Of a DNA stretch of 42,435 nt, positions 9,506-17,453 are shown in pieces. Source of the DNA: Lachnospiraceae bacterium. GTDB taxonomy: Bacteria > Bacillota > Clostridia > Lachnospirales > Lachnospiraceae. Under the pieces are notes generated by a model. It had not been told where the DNA came from. It did not search any database and saw only the letters and a list, made by a program, of their open reading frames with translations. Position numbers and translations under genes: made by a program. Where the stretch lies: positions 1-42,435 of the forward strand of contig SVEE01000014.1 of the NCBI GenBank assembly GCA_015057525.1, in the 5' to 3' direction. The number at the start of each line of letters is the position of its first letter. Position 1 is the first letter of the stretch.

Positions 9506-10138
9506 TCAACACACAATTTTCCCTTCCGAAATATATATAATCTCATCAGCCATAAACGTCAACTCTTCTTTATCATGGCAAGCAATTATAATAATCCTAT
9601 TTTCTGATACTAGTGCTTTAATAATATCTTTAATATCTTTTACACCATTCTCATCAATTGCATTAATTGGTTCATCCAACAATATTATATCTGGATTTCC
9701 CATTATTGCTGCTGCAACTCCTAATCTTTGTCTCATACCTAAAGAGAATTTATAATATTTTCTCTTATCCTCGCTATCCAAACCAACTTTTAATAATAAA
9801 TCTTTTATTTGATTATCATTTATTTTATTCTCTTTTATAGAGTTTAAAATTTTCAAATTCTCATATCCTGTATATTCTCTCAAAAAAACCGGATGATTGA
9901 TTAATACACCAATACTAGGTGGAAAAGAAAAATCTACACCTAATATCTTATTATTAATTAATACTTCCCCATAAGTTGGATGAACTAACCCAGATATAAT
10001 TCGCATTATCATAGTTTTCCCAGATCCATTTTTTCCACTAAGACCGTATATTTTACCACCCTCAAATGTATATGATATACTATCTAAAATAGTTGTTTTT
10101 TTTATTTTTTTTGTAACATTATCAAGTTCAATCTTCAT
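9506..10138 (-). CDS. ABC transporter ATP-binding protein, BcrA/LanF-like
   Basis: This 210-residue nucleotide-binding domain would power the two adjacent permeases. Motifs seen: Walker A GKNGSGKT (35-42), signature FSLGMRQR (131-138), Walker B IILLDEP (151-157), and switch His188 in ACHDKEE. At the Q-loop position the sequence reads IGVLINHPVF, with no glutamine. Many immunity-type ATPases (LanF, BcrA) also replace the Gln there, usually by Glu. The protein is short and has no extra domain, as expected for that group. The ATG at 10138 follows AAAGAGGT, and it lies 14 bp after the upstream permease. Confidence 0.9.
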   Translation of the reverse strand: MKIELDNVTKKIKKTTILDSISYTFEGGKIYGLSGKNGSGKTMIMRIISGLVHPTYGEVLINNKILGVDFSFPPSIGVLINHPVFLREYTGYENLKILNSIKENKINDNQIKDLLLKVGLDSEDKRKYYKFSLGMRQRLGVAAAIMGNPDIILLDEPINAIDENGVKDIKDIIKALVSENRIIIIACHDKEELTFMADEIIYISEGKIVC

Positions 10139-10152
10139 TTTTACCTCTTTCT

Positions 10153-11010
10153 CTATAAAACTTCTCGCTTACGATTTATCCGATAGTACAATATATATAT
10201 ACCAATAATAATAAATATTGTTATCGTCACTAACGGAAACATTTCATTACTTCTTGATATTTGTGATGGATTAATAAAGTATGACGGATTATAAGTTCTT
10301 GTATTTATAAACAGATTTCCAAGTCCATAATAAAGAAAAAAATGTAATACTGCGGGGAAAACAAATATACTAAACCAATTTTTCGAGTACTTAGACACTG
10401 TTAATGCTATACACGCAAAAATTCCTCCATAAACAAAATCGACAATCATATAAATAAATGCATATATAATAGGCTTTTCAAGATATATAGATCCCCACAT
10501 ATCTACAATTCCAATTCTAGCCTGTAATGACATTGGCTCCATATTTATAATTGGAAGATAACATGCAGCCACAATCAAGCTTAATAATAAAGGAAATACT
10601 ACTGCAAGTCCTCCCCCTAGAAAAGTAGCCAAAAATTTAGCATTAAGATATAATTTTTTTTCGCATCTAGTTATAATATTATATACATACCCCGTCTCCC
10701 ATTCGTTATATAATGAAATTCCAAACGGCATAACTGCTAAAAATGGAAATAATAAAAACAGCATTTCGTTATATCCTGAATAATTTTCACATCCAAGCCA
10801 GCCTTCCAATATACTATTTTCAAAAAAACGAATATTTTTATATTCTATAGAATTTGACATTATAATTTCATACTCCATATTTATAGCAGCTCTCTGATTA
10901 TTCACAAACCAATAGGTTTGTAATACTACTATTACTACTCCTATTACAATAACAATTCGTAAGTTTTTTCCTTTATACATCCTTTTTAATTCTTCACAAA
11001 CAATACTCAT
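10153..11010 (-). CDS. Putative ABC-2-type permease subunit
   Basis: This 285-residue membrane protein has a hydrophobic N-terminal helix (about 18-35), an extracellular loop of about 60 residues, and roughly five further helices between 83 and 275. The arrangement is typical of ABC-2 permeases with a large first loop. Its ATG overlaps the stop of the upstream exported-protein gene in an ATGA junction, so the two are translationally coupled. It lies 14 bp upstream of the ATPase. Together with the last gene of the operon it would form a two-permease ABC transporter. The substrate is unknown. Self-protection against, or export of, the small secreted product of the operon is the natural guess. 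Confidence 0.75.
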   Translation of the reverse strand: MSIVCEELKRMYKGKNLRIVIVIGVVIVVLQTYWFVNNQRAAINMEYEIIMSNSIEYKNIRFFENSILEGWLGCENYSGYNEMLFLLFPFLAVMPFGISLYNEWETGYVYNIITRCEKKLYLNAKFLATFLGGGLAVVFPLLLSLIVAACYLPIINMEPMSLQARIGIVDMWGSIYLEKPIIYAFIYMIVDFVYGGIFACIALTVSKYSKNWFSIFVFPAVLHFFLYYGLGNLFINTRTYNPSYFINPSQISRSNEMFPLVTITIFIIIGIYILYYRINRKREVL

Positions 11011-11576
11011 TTATATCCCTCTCTTAGTTCACCTATATCCATACAATTTTTTATAGGATATGTTCCTAACACAAGTCTGTAGGATAAATTCATAACATCA
11101 TTCCACATTTCAACAGTCATATTCTCTTTATATATTTCATATGGTAATAAAATAGTATCCCCCGAATGAAATTCTCCTTTGATTAAATTATCATTTAAAT
11201 CTTTAAAATTAAACACATCAAATTCATTCGCAATATGCCCATATTCAATATAAATATCAGGTGAGAATATATTTATTTCATCATCAATCTCCAGTTTCAC
11301 AGTTACTAAAATCACTTTACAATCAGAATTTGTTCTTTTGTCTGTAAGCTCACCATTAAAAAACTTATCATTATAATCCTCAAATCCATATATAACCGAT
11401 TCTATAACCGTATACTTGCACCCTTCATAAATTAATTCATCACCAGCTTTTATAATATTAATATCAGGAATTCTTGCATGTTTATTTACATATATAATCT
11501 GAATGATAATTGAAATTAAAATCACACAAGCCACAAAAACTTTTATCTTTTTTTTCATCAAAACACCAACTCTCAT
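11007..11576 (-). CDS. Membrane-anchored exported protein, beta-rich, unknown function
   Basis: About 189 residues. A single N-terminal hydrophobic segment follows MKKKIKVF and acts as signal or anchor. The outer domain is rich in alternating hydrophobic residues with no catalytic motif. The segment DELIYEGCKYTVIESVIYG followed by VILVTVKLEI resembles the corresponding region of the next upstream gene product (FEWNGFVYEINDITIYD...VVVEIKVKNI), so the two are probably distant paralogues. The layout resembles small Ig-like exported Firmicutes proteins (DUF4352/DUF5028 type), which I could not verify. The start at 11576 uses a TAATG junction with the upstream stop; ATG 11558 (MKKK) is the alternative. 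Its stop overlaps the permease start. Confidence 0.65.
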   Translation of the reverse strand: MRVGVLMKKKIKVFVACVILISIIIQIIYVNKHARIPDINIIKAGDELIYEGCKYTVIESVIYGFEDYNDKFFNGELTDKRTNSDCKVILVTVKLEIDDEINIFSPDIYIEYGHIANEFDVFNFKDLNDNLIKGEFHSGDTILLPYEIYKENMTVEMWNDVMNLSYRLVLGTYPIKNCMDIGELREGYK

Positions 11577-12442
11577 TATTCCACTATAACGGGAACACAT
11601 TTTACAAAAACGTCAAACGCATCATTATATACATCTATTTTATCATCATTACTTCGGGTCAATTCACCTGCTATTTGTAAAAAAAATTGATACTTCTGCG
11701 TTTCATTATAAGGATTTATAAACTCAAGTTTAACAGGTATTTCTTGTTCATAAGTGTCGATACCTTTAGATACAGAATACAACATTGTTATTTCTACTGT
11801 TTCCAACGCATCTAACATGGGATTCGTTGCATTATGACTATCATTTTTGTCTAATCCTTTTCCAGAATAATATATAACATCCTCCAAATATGTATAAAAT
11901 TCTATCCATTTTCTGTATCCATTCTCCGTATCACACCATTTTCCGCCTCCCACTCCATTCTCATCTAATATATAAATATCTAAACCAGTCAAATATAATC
12001 GCTGTTGTATGTCTAATATATTCTTTACCTTTATCTCTACAACAACAAACATTGAATTATTAAAGCAATCTACCTTCCAACCATCAGTATATTGAATTCT
12101 TGCACCTTCTGAAGCATGTTCACTTTCCAAATATGTATCATAAGTATCATATATAGTAATATCATTTATTTCATAAACAAAACCATTCCATTCAAATTCA
12201 GTATACTGTTCTCTTATACTACCATTTTTTAAATCTTCTTGTTGCTTTTCTATAGCTGATATACATTCCTCTTGTATGTCAGCTTGCCCACTAGTTTGCA
12301 TTTCTTCGAAATTATATTGTGTTTCTTCATTTATATTTTGTGTATCACTATTTTCTTTTGCAGATCTGTTTGTTTTACCAAACAGACCCGCAAAAAATAT
12401 GATACTTATAAAAATAAAAATTTTTATAAAAAATTTTTTCAT
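11576..12442 (-). CDS. Anchored exported protein with acidic linker, unknown function
   Basis: This 288-residue protein starts with MKKFFIKIF and one hydrophobic segment to about residue 22. There is no lipobox cysteine, so it is not a lipoprotein. A Glu/Gln/Asn-rich linker spans about 25-80, and a beta-rich domain fills the rest. The domain contains EFEWNGFVYEINDITIYD and FVVVEIKVKNI, similar in pattern to the following gene product. No enzyme motif was found. The ATG at 12442 has GGAG about ten bases upstream, and it begins 13 bp after the secreted-protein gene. As a surface protein of an agr-linked operon it might act as an immunity or transporter-accessory protein. This is inference. Confidence 0.65.
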   Translation of the reverse strand: MKKFFIKIFIFISIIFFAGLFGKTNRSAKENSDTQNINEETQYNFEEMQTSGQADIQEECISAIEKQQEDLKNGSIREQYTEFEWNGFVYEINDITIYDTYDTYLESEHASEGARIQYTDGWKVDCFNNSMFVVVEIKVKNILDIQQRLYLTGLDIYILDENGVGGGKWCDTENGYRKWIEFYTYLEDVIYYSGKGLDKNDSHNATNPMLDALETVEITMLYSVSKGIDTYEQEIPVKLEFINPYNETQKYQFFLQIAGELTRSNDDKIDVYNDAFDVFVKCVPVIVE

Positions 12443-12455
12443 TTATATTATACTC

Positions 12456-12932
12456 CTATTGTAATATAGTATATAACCCAACACTATCAGGACTCCAAAC
12501 TCCTTTGGCAAGCCCTGAGCCTTGATAACTATTTAAGCCTACAGATGCTCTCGAACACGATAATTCAAGCGCCCAATTAGTAATAGAATATTTACCCGTA
12601 TTATATATTGCATATATTTTATGCCCTCCCTTACTCGTACCAACAGGTACATATTTTCCGCCTCTAACTCCGTAAGGTTCAACCTCTATTGCGGATAAAT
12701 TTCCTGCTGTTACAGAGCCCCAATTAAAATAAATTTTACTGTAATCCAACTTGTCTCGAGCGGCAATATAGCTTTGACTTGTACTATCTACACTTAATAC
12801 AAAATGCCATTCTTCATCGCTATTATTACTAGCTATAGGCATTTCATAATTGACACCAAAAAATGTAATCATTATCATAATTGTCATAAAAGATAACATT
12901 ACCTTATCACTTATAGAATATTTTTTTCTCAT
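12456..12932 (-). CDS. Small secreted beta-rich protein, candidate output of the agr operon
   Basis: The 158-residue precursor has a lysine-bearing N-terminus, a hydrophobic segment (about 13-28) and probable cleavage near residues 34-36. This would leave a mature protein of about 120 residues. The mature part is rich in Ser, Gly, Tyr and Trp with short beta-like stretches (KIYFNWGSV, HKIYAIYNTG, NWALELSCS) and one cysteine. It ends with GLAKGVWSPDSVG. The pattern loosely recalls small secreted proteins such as DUF2712 or lactococcin-972-like peptides, but I cannot confirm either. The ATG at 12932 follows GGAGGTG. It is the first gene after agrD, 28 bp downstream, which makes it the leading candidate for the system's secreted effector. 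Confidence 0.7.
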   Translation of the reverse strand: MRKKYSISDKVMLSFMTIMIMITFFGVNYEMPIASNNSDEEWHFVLSVDSTSQSYIAARDKLDYSKIYFNWGSVTAGNLSAIEVEPYGVRGGKYVPVGTSKGGHKIYAIYNTGKYSITNWALELSCSRASVGLNSYQGSGLAKGVWSPDSVGLYTILQ

Positions 12933-12960
12933 AAAAAAACACCTCCAAATAATTCTTTTT

Positions 12961-13107
12961 CTACTTCCTACTCATATCTTCCTGCATTCGCCTTACAGCA
13001 TCCGGAATCTTTGGTTCAAATAAAATTCCTGGAAAACTCTTGCCATGTGATTCCACAGCCACTTTTTCAGCAAAGGCTTTAGCCTTATCCTTTAACTGTT
13101 TTTTCAT
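12961..13107 (-). CDS. agrD: AgrD-like autoinducer precursor peptide without cysteine
   Basis: A 48-residue gene begins at ATG 13107, 23 bp inside the end of agrB, with GGAGGTAAGT upstream. The precursor has a basic amphipathic leader (MKKQLKDKAKAFAEKVA), a core region HGKSFPGILF, and the C-terminal recognition segment EPKIPDAV followed by a charged tail. This matches AgrD layout: leader, ring, then E-P-K-x-P. Most AgrD peptides have Cys as the thiolactone residue. Here the only hydroxyl or thiol residue in the core is Ser24, so a serine lactone, as in Staphylococcus intermedius, is predicted. The ring could be Ser-Phe-Pro-Gly-Ile, with or without the following Leu. Identity depends on position beside agrB and on the tail motif. 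Confidence 0.82.
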   Translation of the reverse strand: MKKQLKDKAKAFAEKVAVESHGKSFPGILFEPKIPDAVRRMQEDMSRK

Positions 13108-13666
13108 TTGTACTTACCTCCGCCCTAAGCTTTATTGTCGTTACGGCTTCAATAAGCATAGCTACCACCATAACGTTTGTTAAAGTACTATTTATAATAT
13201 GTCCGATTAATGTAACCACCACCAGATACATTACAGACATGTACTTTCTCCTTTTTATTTCAGAAAAATCCTTTAGTACGCTTTCCTTTGTCCACGAAGG
13301 AGCAAAACATAATATCAGTACAAAACTAACCATAAAGCAAACCACGTATGAAAAAGCATTAAAGTCTACATACATTGAAGTCATACTAATCAACCAAAAC
13401 AACGCTACCATTAGAAAACATCCCATACTCGACTTCATATGAAAACCACCTGCATATCTTCTAAGTCCCGAAAACCCTATAAAAAACGCGATTGTTTCTT
13501 TAAATATACCAAGCACACCACCCACTAATAGGATAATAAGCACCTTATATACTGTCTCTAATGTCAAAAGTACTCCATATCTGACAACTTGATATTCATC
13601 AGACTCTTTTAAACATTCTTTTCCTAATATCCATACTGTAATAGCATCTGATAACATTTCAGTCAT
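13085..13666 (-). CDS. agrB: AgrB-like accessory gene regulator endopeptidase
   Basis: AgrB is a membrane cysteine protease that cleaves AgrD at its C-terminal side and forms the cyclic autoinducer. The 193-residue protein has several membrane segments and the family signature RRYAGGFHMKSSMGC, placing catalytic His76 and Cys83 seven residues apart as in S. aureus AgrB. The ATG at 13666 follows GGAGG. The 3' end overlaps agrD by 23 bp, the usual coupling. Its promoter region contains the AgrA-type direct repeats, so autoinduction is likely. Confidence 0.93.
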   Translation of the reverse strand: MTEMLSDAITVWILGKECLKESDEYQVVRYGVLLTLETVYKVLIILLVGGVLGIFKETIAFFIGFSGLRRYAGGFHMKSSMGCFLMVALFWLISMTSMYVDFNAFSYVVCFMVSFVLILCFAPSWTKESVLKDFSEIKRRKYMSVMYLVVVTLIGHIINSTLTNVMVVAMLIEAVTTIKLRAEVSTNEKTVKG

Positions 13667-13721
13667 TTAATCCCTCCAAACCTTTATTACCTGACTTGAC
13701 CTCATGTTATCATATAAACTA

Positions 13722-13781
13722 AAAAAAATGTTGCTTTTGTCCTGAACGCATCGTTTTACGTCCTGAACGCAACATTTTTTT
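13722..13781. repeat. 13-bp inverted repeat flanking the AgrA sites
   Basis: AAAAAAATGTTGC (13722-13734) and GCAACATTTTTTT (13769-13781) are perfectly complementary and enclose 34 bp that hold both AgrA repeats except the last three bases of the second. It could form a cruciform, or act as a terminator-like stem on either transcript. Confidence 0.6.
13739..13771. promoter_or_regulatory. Two 12-bp direct repeats 21 bp apart, probable AgrA (LytTR) binding site
   Basis: GTCCTGAACGCA occurs exactly at 13739-13750 and 13760-13771. A period of 21 bp, two helical turns, is characteristic of LytTR response regulators such as AgrA and ComE. The repeats lie just upstream of a possible agrB -10 (TATGAT, minus strand near 13710) with a poor -35, as expected for an activated promoter. 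They also lie about 25 bp upstream of the agrC -35. Confidence 0.75.
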
Positions 13782-13793
13782 ATAAATTTGTGC

Positions 13794-13822
13794 TTGACAT
13801 GGCATTTTTTATCCCTTAACTT
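13794..13822 (+). promoter_or_regulatory. Predicted agrC promoter
   Basis: A perfect -35 TTGACA (13794-13799) lies 17 bp from the -10-like TAACTT (13817-13822). The start would fall near 13829, about 14 nt before the agrC ATG. The strong -35 suggests basal expression of the sensor pair. Confidence 0.5.
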
Positions 13823-13842
13823 AATCATATGGGGGTATCAAC

Positions 13843-15162
13843 ATGACGGAATTAGCATTAGATTTATACATATTAGCATTGATTGGAAATTTTCTTTGTT
13901 TATATATACCAGAAACTACATTATTAACTAAGCCTTTTACTAAAAAAACACATATACTATATATCATCTTACTTTTTATATCATGTTTATTTTATGTTAC
14001 TTATAATCTTAATGGAACAGCATGTATTTTATTGTCTTTTTTGTGGATAGGTCTTCTTACAGATAAACACCTATATAACACAATCTTAGCTATCTGGGGA
14101 TATCTTACCAGTATGTGTTGGAATTATATTTTTCTGCTTATATTTGACAAAATTACAGGTATAGACCAGAGTATGTTATATACTACAGCTAAATATCAGA
14201 TTATTTTTTATCTTTTTTACATTCCTAGCCTATATCTTGTACTTTTTATCATGAAAAAATTATTACACCTTATACCATCTATGGATAAAGCCTTCAAAAA
14301 AAGCCTTTTGCTTTTTATTATAGCTTTCCTATTGATATGTGTATTGATTTATAGACTGAACGCTGCTATTGAGTATGATTATGATTTTCCTGATGAGCTG
14401 GTTAGACGTAATGCCATGCTTTTTATCGGCTTCTTCATATTTACAGGCATACTCCTTTTAGTTGTCATCATCACAATATATAAAGATATTAAGACCAGCC
14501 AGTCTCTTAAAGAGATGGAAAACCTAAAAAAATATACAGAAGAGATAGAAAACCTCTACTTCTCTCTGCGAAGCTTCAAGCATGATTACACTAATGTTTT
14601 ATATAGCATGAAAAGCTATATTGACACCAAACAGTACGACAGCTTAAATACCTACTATGAAAACGATATTTTACCTTTAGTCAAATCTCTGGATACAAAT
14701 AATCCGGCTATAGAATTTCTTTCAAACATAAAAATACCTGAGCTTAAAAGTATCCTCTACCTTAAGATACTTGAAGCTGGCAAAGAAAAAATTCAGGTTA
14801 ATCTTGAGGTCAAATGGTCAATTGATGAGATTAACATCAAACCTATTGATTTAACACGAATTATGGGAAACATTCTAGACAATGCGATTGATGAGGCAAA
14901 AGAGATATCCGACAAGAAAAAAAGAGTCATTAACATCTCCTGCATCAACAACAAAAAAGCTACAGTTATAATTATTAACAACCCTACTATCCAGCAAAGC
15001 ATAAACCTTGCTGATATTAGAAAAACTGGAAGCACTACCAAATCCGGTGAACACGGCTTGGGACTTTCTAATGTAACCAGTATTATAAAAAGATATCCAA
15101 ACTGTCTTCTTGAAACAGAATTTGAAGATGGTATTTTTACTCAAACTATAGAAATATCATAA
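13843..15162 (+). CDS. agrC: AgrC-like GHKL sensor histidine kinase
   Basis: This is the probable receptor for the agrD-derived cyclic peptide. The 439 residues comprise an N-terminal sensor of about six membrane helices (5-210), a dimerisation helix with phosphoacceptor His247 in SFKHDYTN, and a GHKL ATPase domain. The ATPase shows N-box NILDNAIDEAKE and G-box GEHGLGLSN. The ATG at 13843 has GGGGGT upstream. It precedes the response regulator by 24 bp and diverges from agrB. S. aureus agr has all four genes in one direction, so this split arrangement differs from that type. Confidence 0.9.
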   Translation: MTELALDLYILALIGNFLCLYIPETTLLTKPFTKKTHILYIILLFISCLFYVTYNLNGTACILLSFLWIGLLTDKHLYNTILAIWGYLTSMCWNYIFLLIFDKITGIDQSMLYTTAKYQIIFYLFYIPSLYLVLFIMKKLLHLIPSMDKAFKKSLLLFIIAFLLICVLIYRLNAAIEYDYDFPDELVRRNAMLFIGFFIFTGILLLVVIITIYKDIKTSQSLKEMENLKKYTEEIENLYFSLRSFKHDYTNVLYSMKSYIDTKQYDSLNTYYENDILPLVKSLDTNNPAIEFLSNIKIPELKSILYLKILEAGKEKIQVNLEVKWSIDEINIKPIDLTRIMGNILDNAIDEAKEISDKKKRVINISCINNKKATVIIINNPTIQQSINLADIRKTGSTTKSGEHGLGLSNVTSIIKRYPNCLLETEFEDGIFTQTIEIS

Positions 15163-15186
15163 TTTCGTTACCGAAAGGACATCCTA

Positions 15187-15921
15187 ATGATTAATATATA
15201 CATATGCGAGGACGACGATATACAGCGTCGGAACTTAAAATGCTCTCTCGAAAACTCAATCACTACATATAGCGACACCATGCAGTTTGTTTTGGATGCC
15301 GCATCACCTGACGAGCTTTTATCTAATATAAAGCATAAATCACAGGACATAGGACTTTATTTCCTTGATTTGGATTTGAATGCCTCGATTAACGGTTTCG
15401 AATTAGCACAAAGAATAAGAAAGCTTGACCCTAGAGGATTTATCGTCATTGTTACTACTCACTCCGAAATGTTACCACTTACCTTTAGATACATGATAGA
15501 ACCTCTGGATTATATTATTAAAAATTCTTCTGAACAAATCGCCGAGCAGGCTAAAAGCTGTATCGCACTTGCTTATGAGCGTTATACAAGCTTTTATAAT
15601 AGTGACACTACTGTTATCACTTTTAGCACAAACACAAAAAACTACAACATAGACAGTTCAACTATTTACTACATCACTGTCTCAAGCACTCCACACACAC
15701 TTGAAATATGCACAACTAACAAGCTGATTCAGGCAAGAGGCTCACTCGCTGATATTTTACATAAGCTTCCAAAACAGTTTTTACAGATATCAAGAGAGAC
15801 TGTTATTAACACTTCCTTTATAAAAGAAATTGATAAAACAAACAAAAACGTCACTTTAGAAAATGATGTTTTCTTCCAAATTTCTTATCGTAAAATAAAA
15901 CAGCTTACCAGCACGGACTAA
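15187..15921 (+). CDS. agrA: AgrA-like LytTR response regulator
   Basis: The 244-residue protein has a receiver domain (1-125) with acidic pocket EDDD at 8-11 and phosphoacceptor Asp61 in YFLDLDLN, then a LytTR DNA-binding domain (about 140-240) with [19 protein letters not shown]. It is the expected partner of the kinase just upstream and would bind the direct repeats at 13739-13771. Its 3' end overlaps the convergent J-domain gene by 17 bp, leaving no room for a terminator between them. Confidence 0.92.
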   Translation: MINIYICEDDDIQRRNLKCSLENSITTYSDTMQFVLDAASPDELLSNIKHKSQDIGLYFLDLDLNASINGFELAQRIRKLDPRGFIVIVTTHSEMLPLTFRYMIEPLDYIIKNSSEQIAEQAKSCIALAYERYTSFYNSDTTVITFSTNTKNYNIDSSTIYYITVSSTPHTLEICTTNKLIQARGSLADILHKLPKQFLQISRETVINTSFIKEIDKTNKNVTLENDVFFQISYRKIKQLTSTD

Positions 15922-16558
15922 GGCAACTGCATATCAAATAATTCAAGCATAAATCACAACACAGACTTCCGTTATATGCATTAGGCATGCCATATCCCAT
16001 ACCTCTTTGCACATACCAGTCTCCACCACCATTCATACGGTCTTGGAAACGGCGATATTCCATGTTGTTTGGCTCAAGTGATATCGCTCTTTCTATATGC
16101 TCTTTGGCTGTTGCCTGGTTACCTGCTCCCATATTGGCAGCCGCACTTAAATAATACCATCTACCATTTCTCTCAGATATATCACTCAAAGTTCTTAAAG
16201 CTTCATTGTACTTGCCATTCATAATAAAGTTCTGTGCAGCCGTAAGCCTTGCTTCCTCTTTACTTGTTCCACCACTATCATTTCGGGCACGATTCCATGC
16301 ACTATTTGCTCCAGCAAATCCACCAAAGCCTCCATAAGTACCATAAGAAGAACCCGGGCCATAGCCACCAGTATTTTTATCCATTATAGAATTATAAGCA
16401 GCCTGAACTTCCTTAAATTTTTCCTCTGCCTGTTCTTTATTTGGGTTATTTATGTTCGCATCAGGATGATATTTACGACTAAGATTTCTGTATGCTTTTT
16501 TTACCTCATCCTCTGATGCTCCCGGTCTAAGACCTAATACCGCATAAGGGTCTCTCAT
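15905..16558 (-). CDS. J-domain protein with TPR-like region and cysteine-rich tail
   Basis: The 217 residues begin with a J-domain ([23 protein letters not shown] in [10 protein letters not shown]). A Gly/Tyr/Ser-rich linker follows, then a TPR-like pair (about 107-180: [21 protein letters not shown] and [15 protein letters not shown]), and a tail holding six cysteines. It should stimulate an Hsp70 for some dedicated client. The ATG at 16558 was chosen over an upstream TTG because AAAGGAG precedes it; the start overlaps the stop of the DUF5685 gene (ATGA). The fixed order zinc-ribbon, DUF5685, J-domain suggests one functional unit. Its client is unknown. Confidence 0.85.
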   Translation of the reverse strand: MRDPYAVLGLRPGASEDEVKKAYRNLSRKYHPDANINNPNKEQAEEKFKEVQAAYNSIMDKNTGGYGPGSSYGTYGGFGGFAGANSAWNRARNDSGGTSKEEARLTAAQNFIMNGKYNEALRTLSDISERNGRWYYLSAAANMGAGNQATAKEHIERAISLEPNNMEYRRFQDRMNGGGDWYVQRGMGYGMPNAYNGSLCCDLCLNYLICSCLSPCW

Positions 16559-17451
16559 TTCTTGTTTCTCCTTTCGCAAATACTGAAATATTTTGTCCAG
16601 ATACCTGAGTAGATTATATTTCTCAGTATTGCAACATCCTCTATAATAGGAAGCTTCTCATACACTCCGGCAAGGTCAGTAGCAATTAGCATCAGTAAAT
16701 CTCTCACCCACACATCAAATTCCTGCTTTTCCTCACTTGTTTTTGCATCCATAATAAGCTTTGAATTATTAAATCTATCTATAAAAGGATTAAAACTGCC
16801 TTTCTCAATATCTTTTTCTACATCATCATATGCATCTATTATATAGATGTATTTGCCTAAAAGAAAGCCCAATTTTCTTAAATCCTGTTTCCATTCATCT
16901 CCATATATTCCATTTACATTACATTCTTTGGGACTGATGTCAAATATCTCTGCCATTATATCTCCAAAAGTCCTTGAAAGAACATCTATATCATAAACTC
17001 CTTGTTTTTCCAGATTTTGCAACTCTGCAAGCTTTCCTCTTATAACCTTGACTTTCTTAGGATACTTGCTCTTAATCTTTTTTACTCCATTAACAATCGC
17101 CTTGCTATAGCTAAGTCTTGTGACTTTTTTCTCATCCACCCAATCATCCAGACATTTATAATAGGTAAGAACAAGATTCATATCAGCGACATAATCTATA
17201 AAAAAATTCTGTAAGTATGTCCTTTTCTCAGCAGGATGCCTTAAGCATCTTTTTTTCTGTGCCAGAGTAATAGGCTCATAAAGCGATGTAAGTAATACAG
17301 TCGCAAATGTGGCATCATAACTGAGCGACATCTGTGCTGCCACACCATGTCTTTCCTTTAAAGCATGACAAAGCCCACAGTAATACTCCTGATATCTGTC
17401 AAAATCTTTAATTTTAAGCTCTGGCTTATTAACCACTACATAACCAAACAT
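16555..17451 (-). CDS. DUF5685-type helical protein with two Asp-rich motifs
   Basis: The 298-residue protein opens with [18 protein letters not shown] and [14 protein letters not shown], which I recognise as the start of the DUF5685 family. Cys25, Cys28, Cys69 and His72 could bind a metal. Two Asp-rich stretches, DDWVDE (102-107) and DAYDDVEKD (206-214) followed by GSFNPF, sit on an otherwise helical, membrane-free chain. They recall the metal-binding motifs of isoprenoid synthases. That likeness is my observation, not an assigned activity. The gene starts 2 bp after the zinc-ribbon gene and overlaps the J-domain gene start. Confidence 0.8.
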   Translation of the reverse strand: MFGYVVVNKPELKIKDFDRYQEYYCGLCHALKERHGVAAQMSLSYDATFATVLLTSLYEPITLAQKKRCLRHPAEKRTYLQNFFIDYVADMNLVLTYYKCLDDWVDEKKVTRLSYSKAIVNGVKKIKSKYPKKVKVIRGKLAELQNLEKQGVYDIDVLSRTFGDIMAEIFDISPKECNVNGIYGDEWKQDLRKLGFLLGKYIYIIDAYDDVEKDIEKGSFNPFIDRFNNSKLIMDAKTSEEKQEFDVWVRDLLMLIATDLAGVYEKLPIIEDVAILRNIIYSGIWTKYFSICERRNKK

Positions 17452-17453
17452 TC

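Noticed and set aside
12272-12469. Small hydrophobic frames opposite the start of the 288-residue exported protein
   Set aside because: They are the antisense of a signal peptide and acidic linker; AT-rich composition explains the hydrophobicity.
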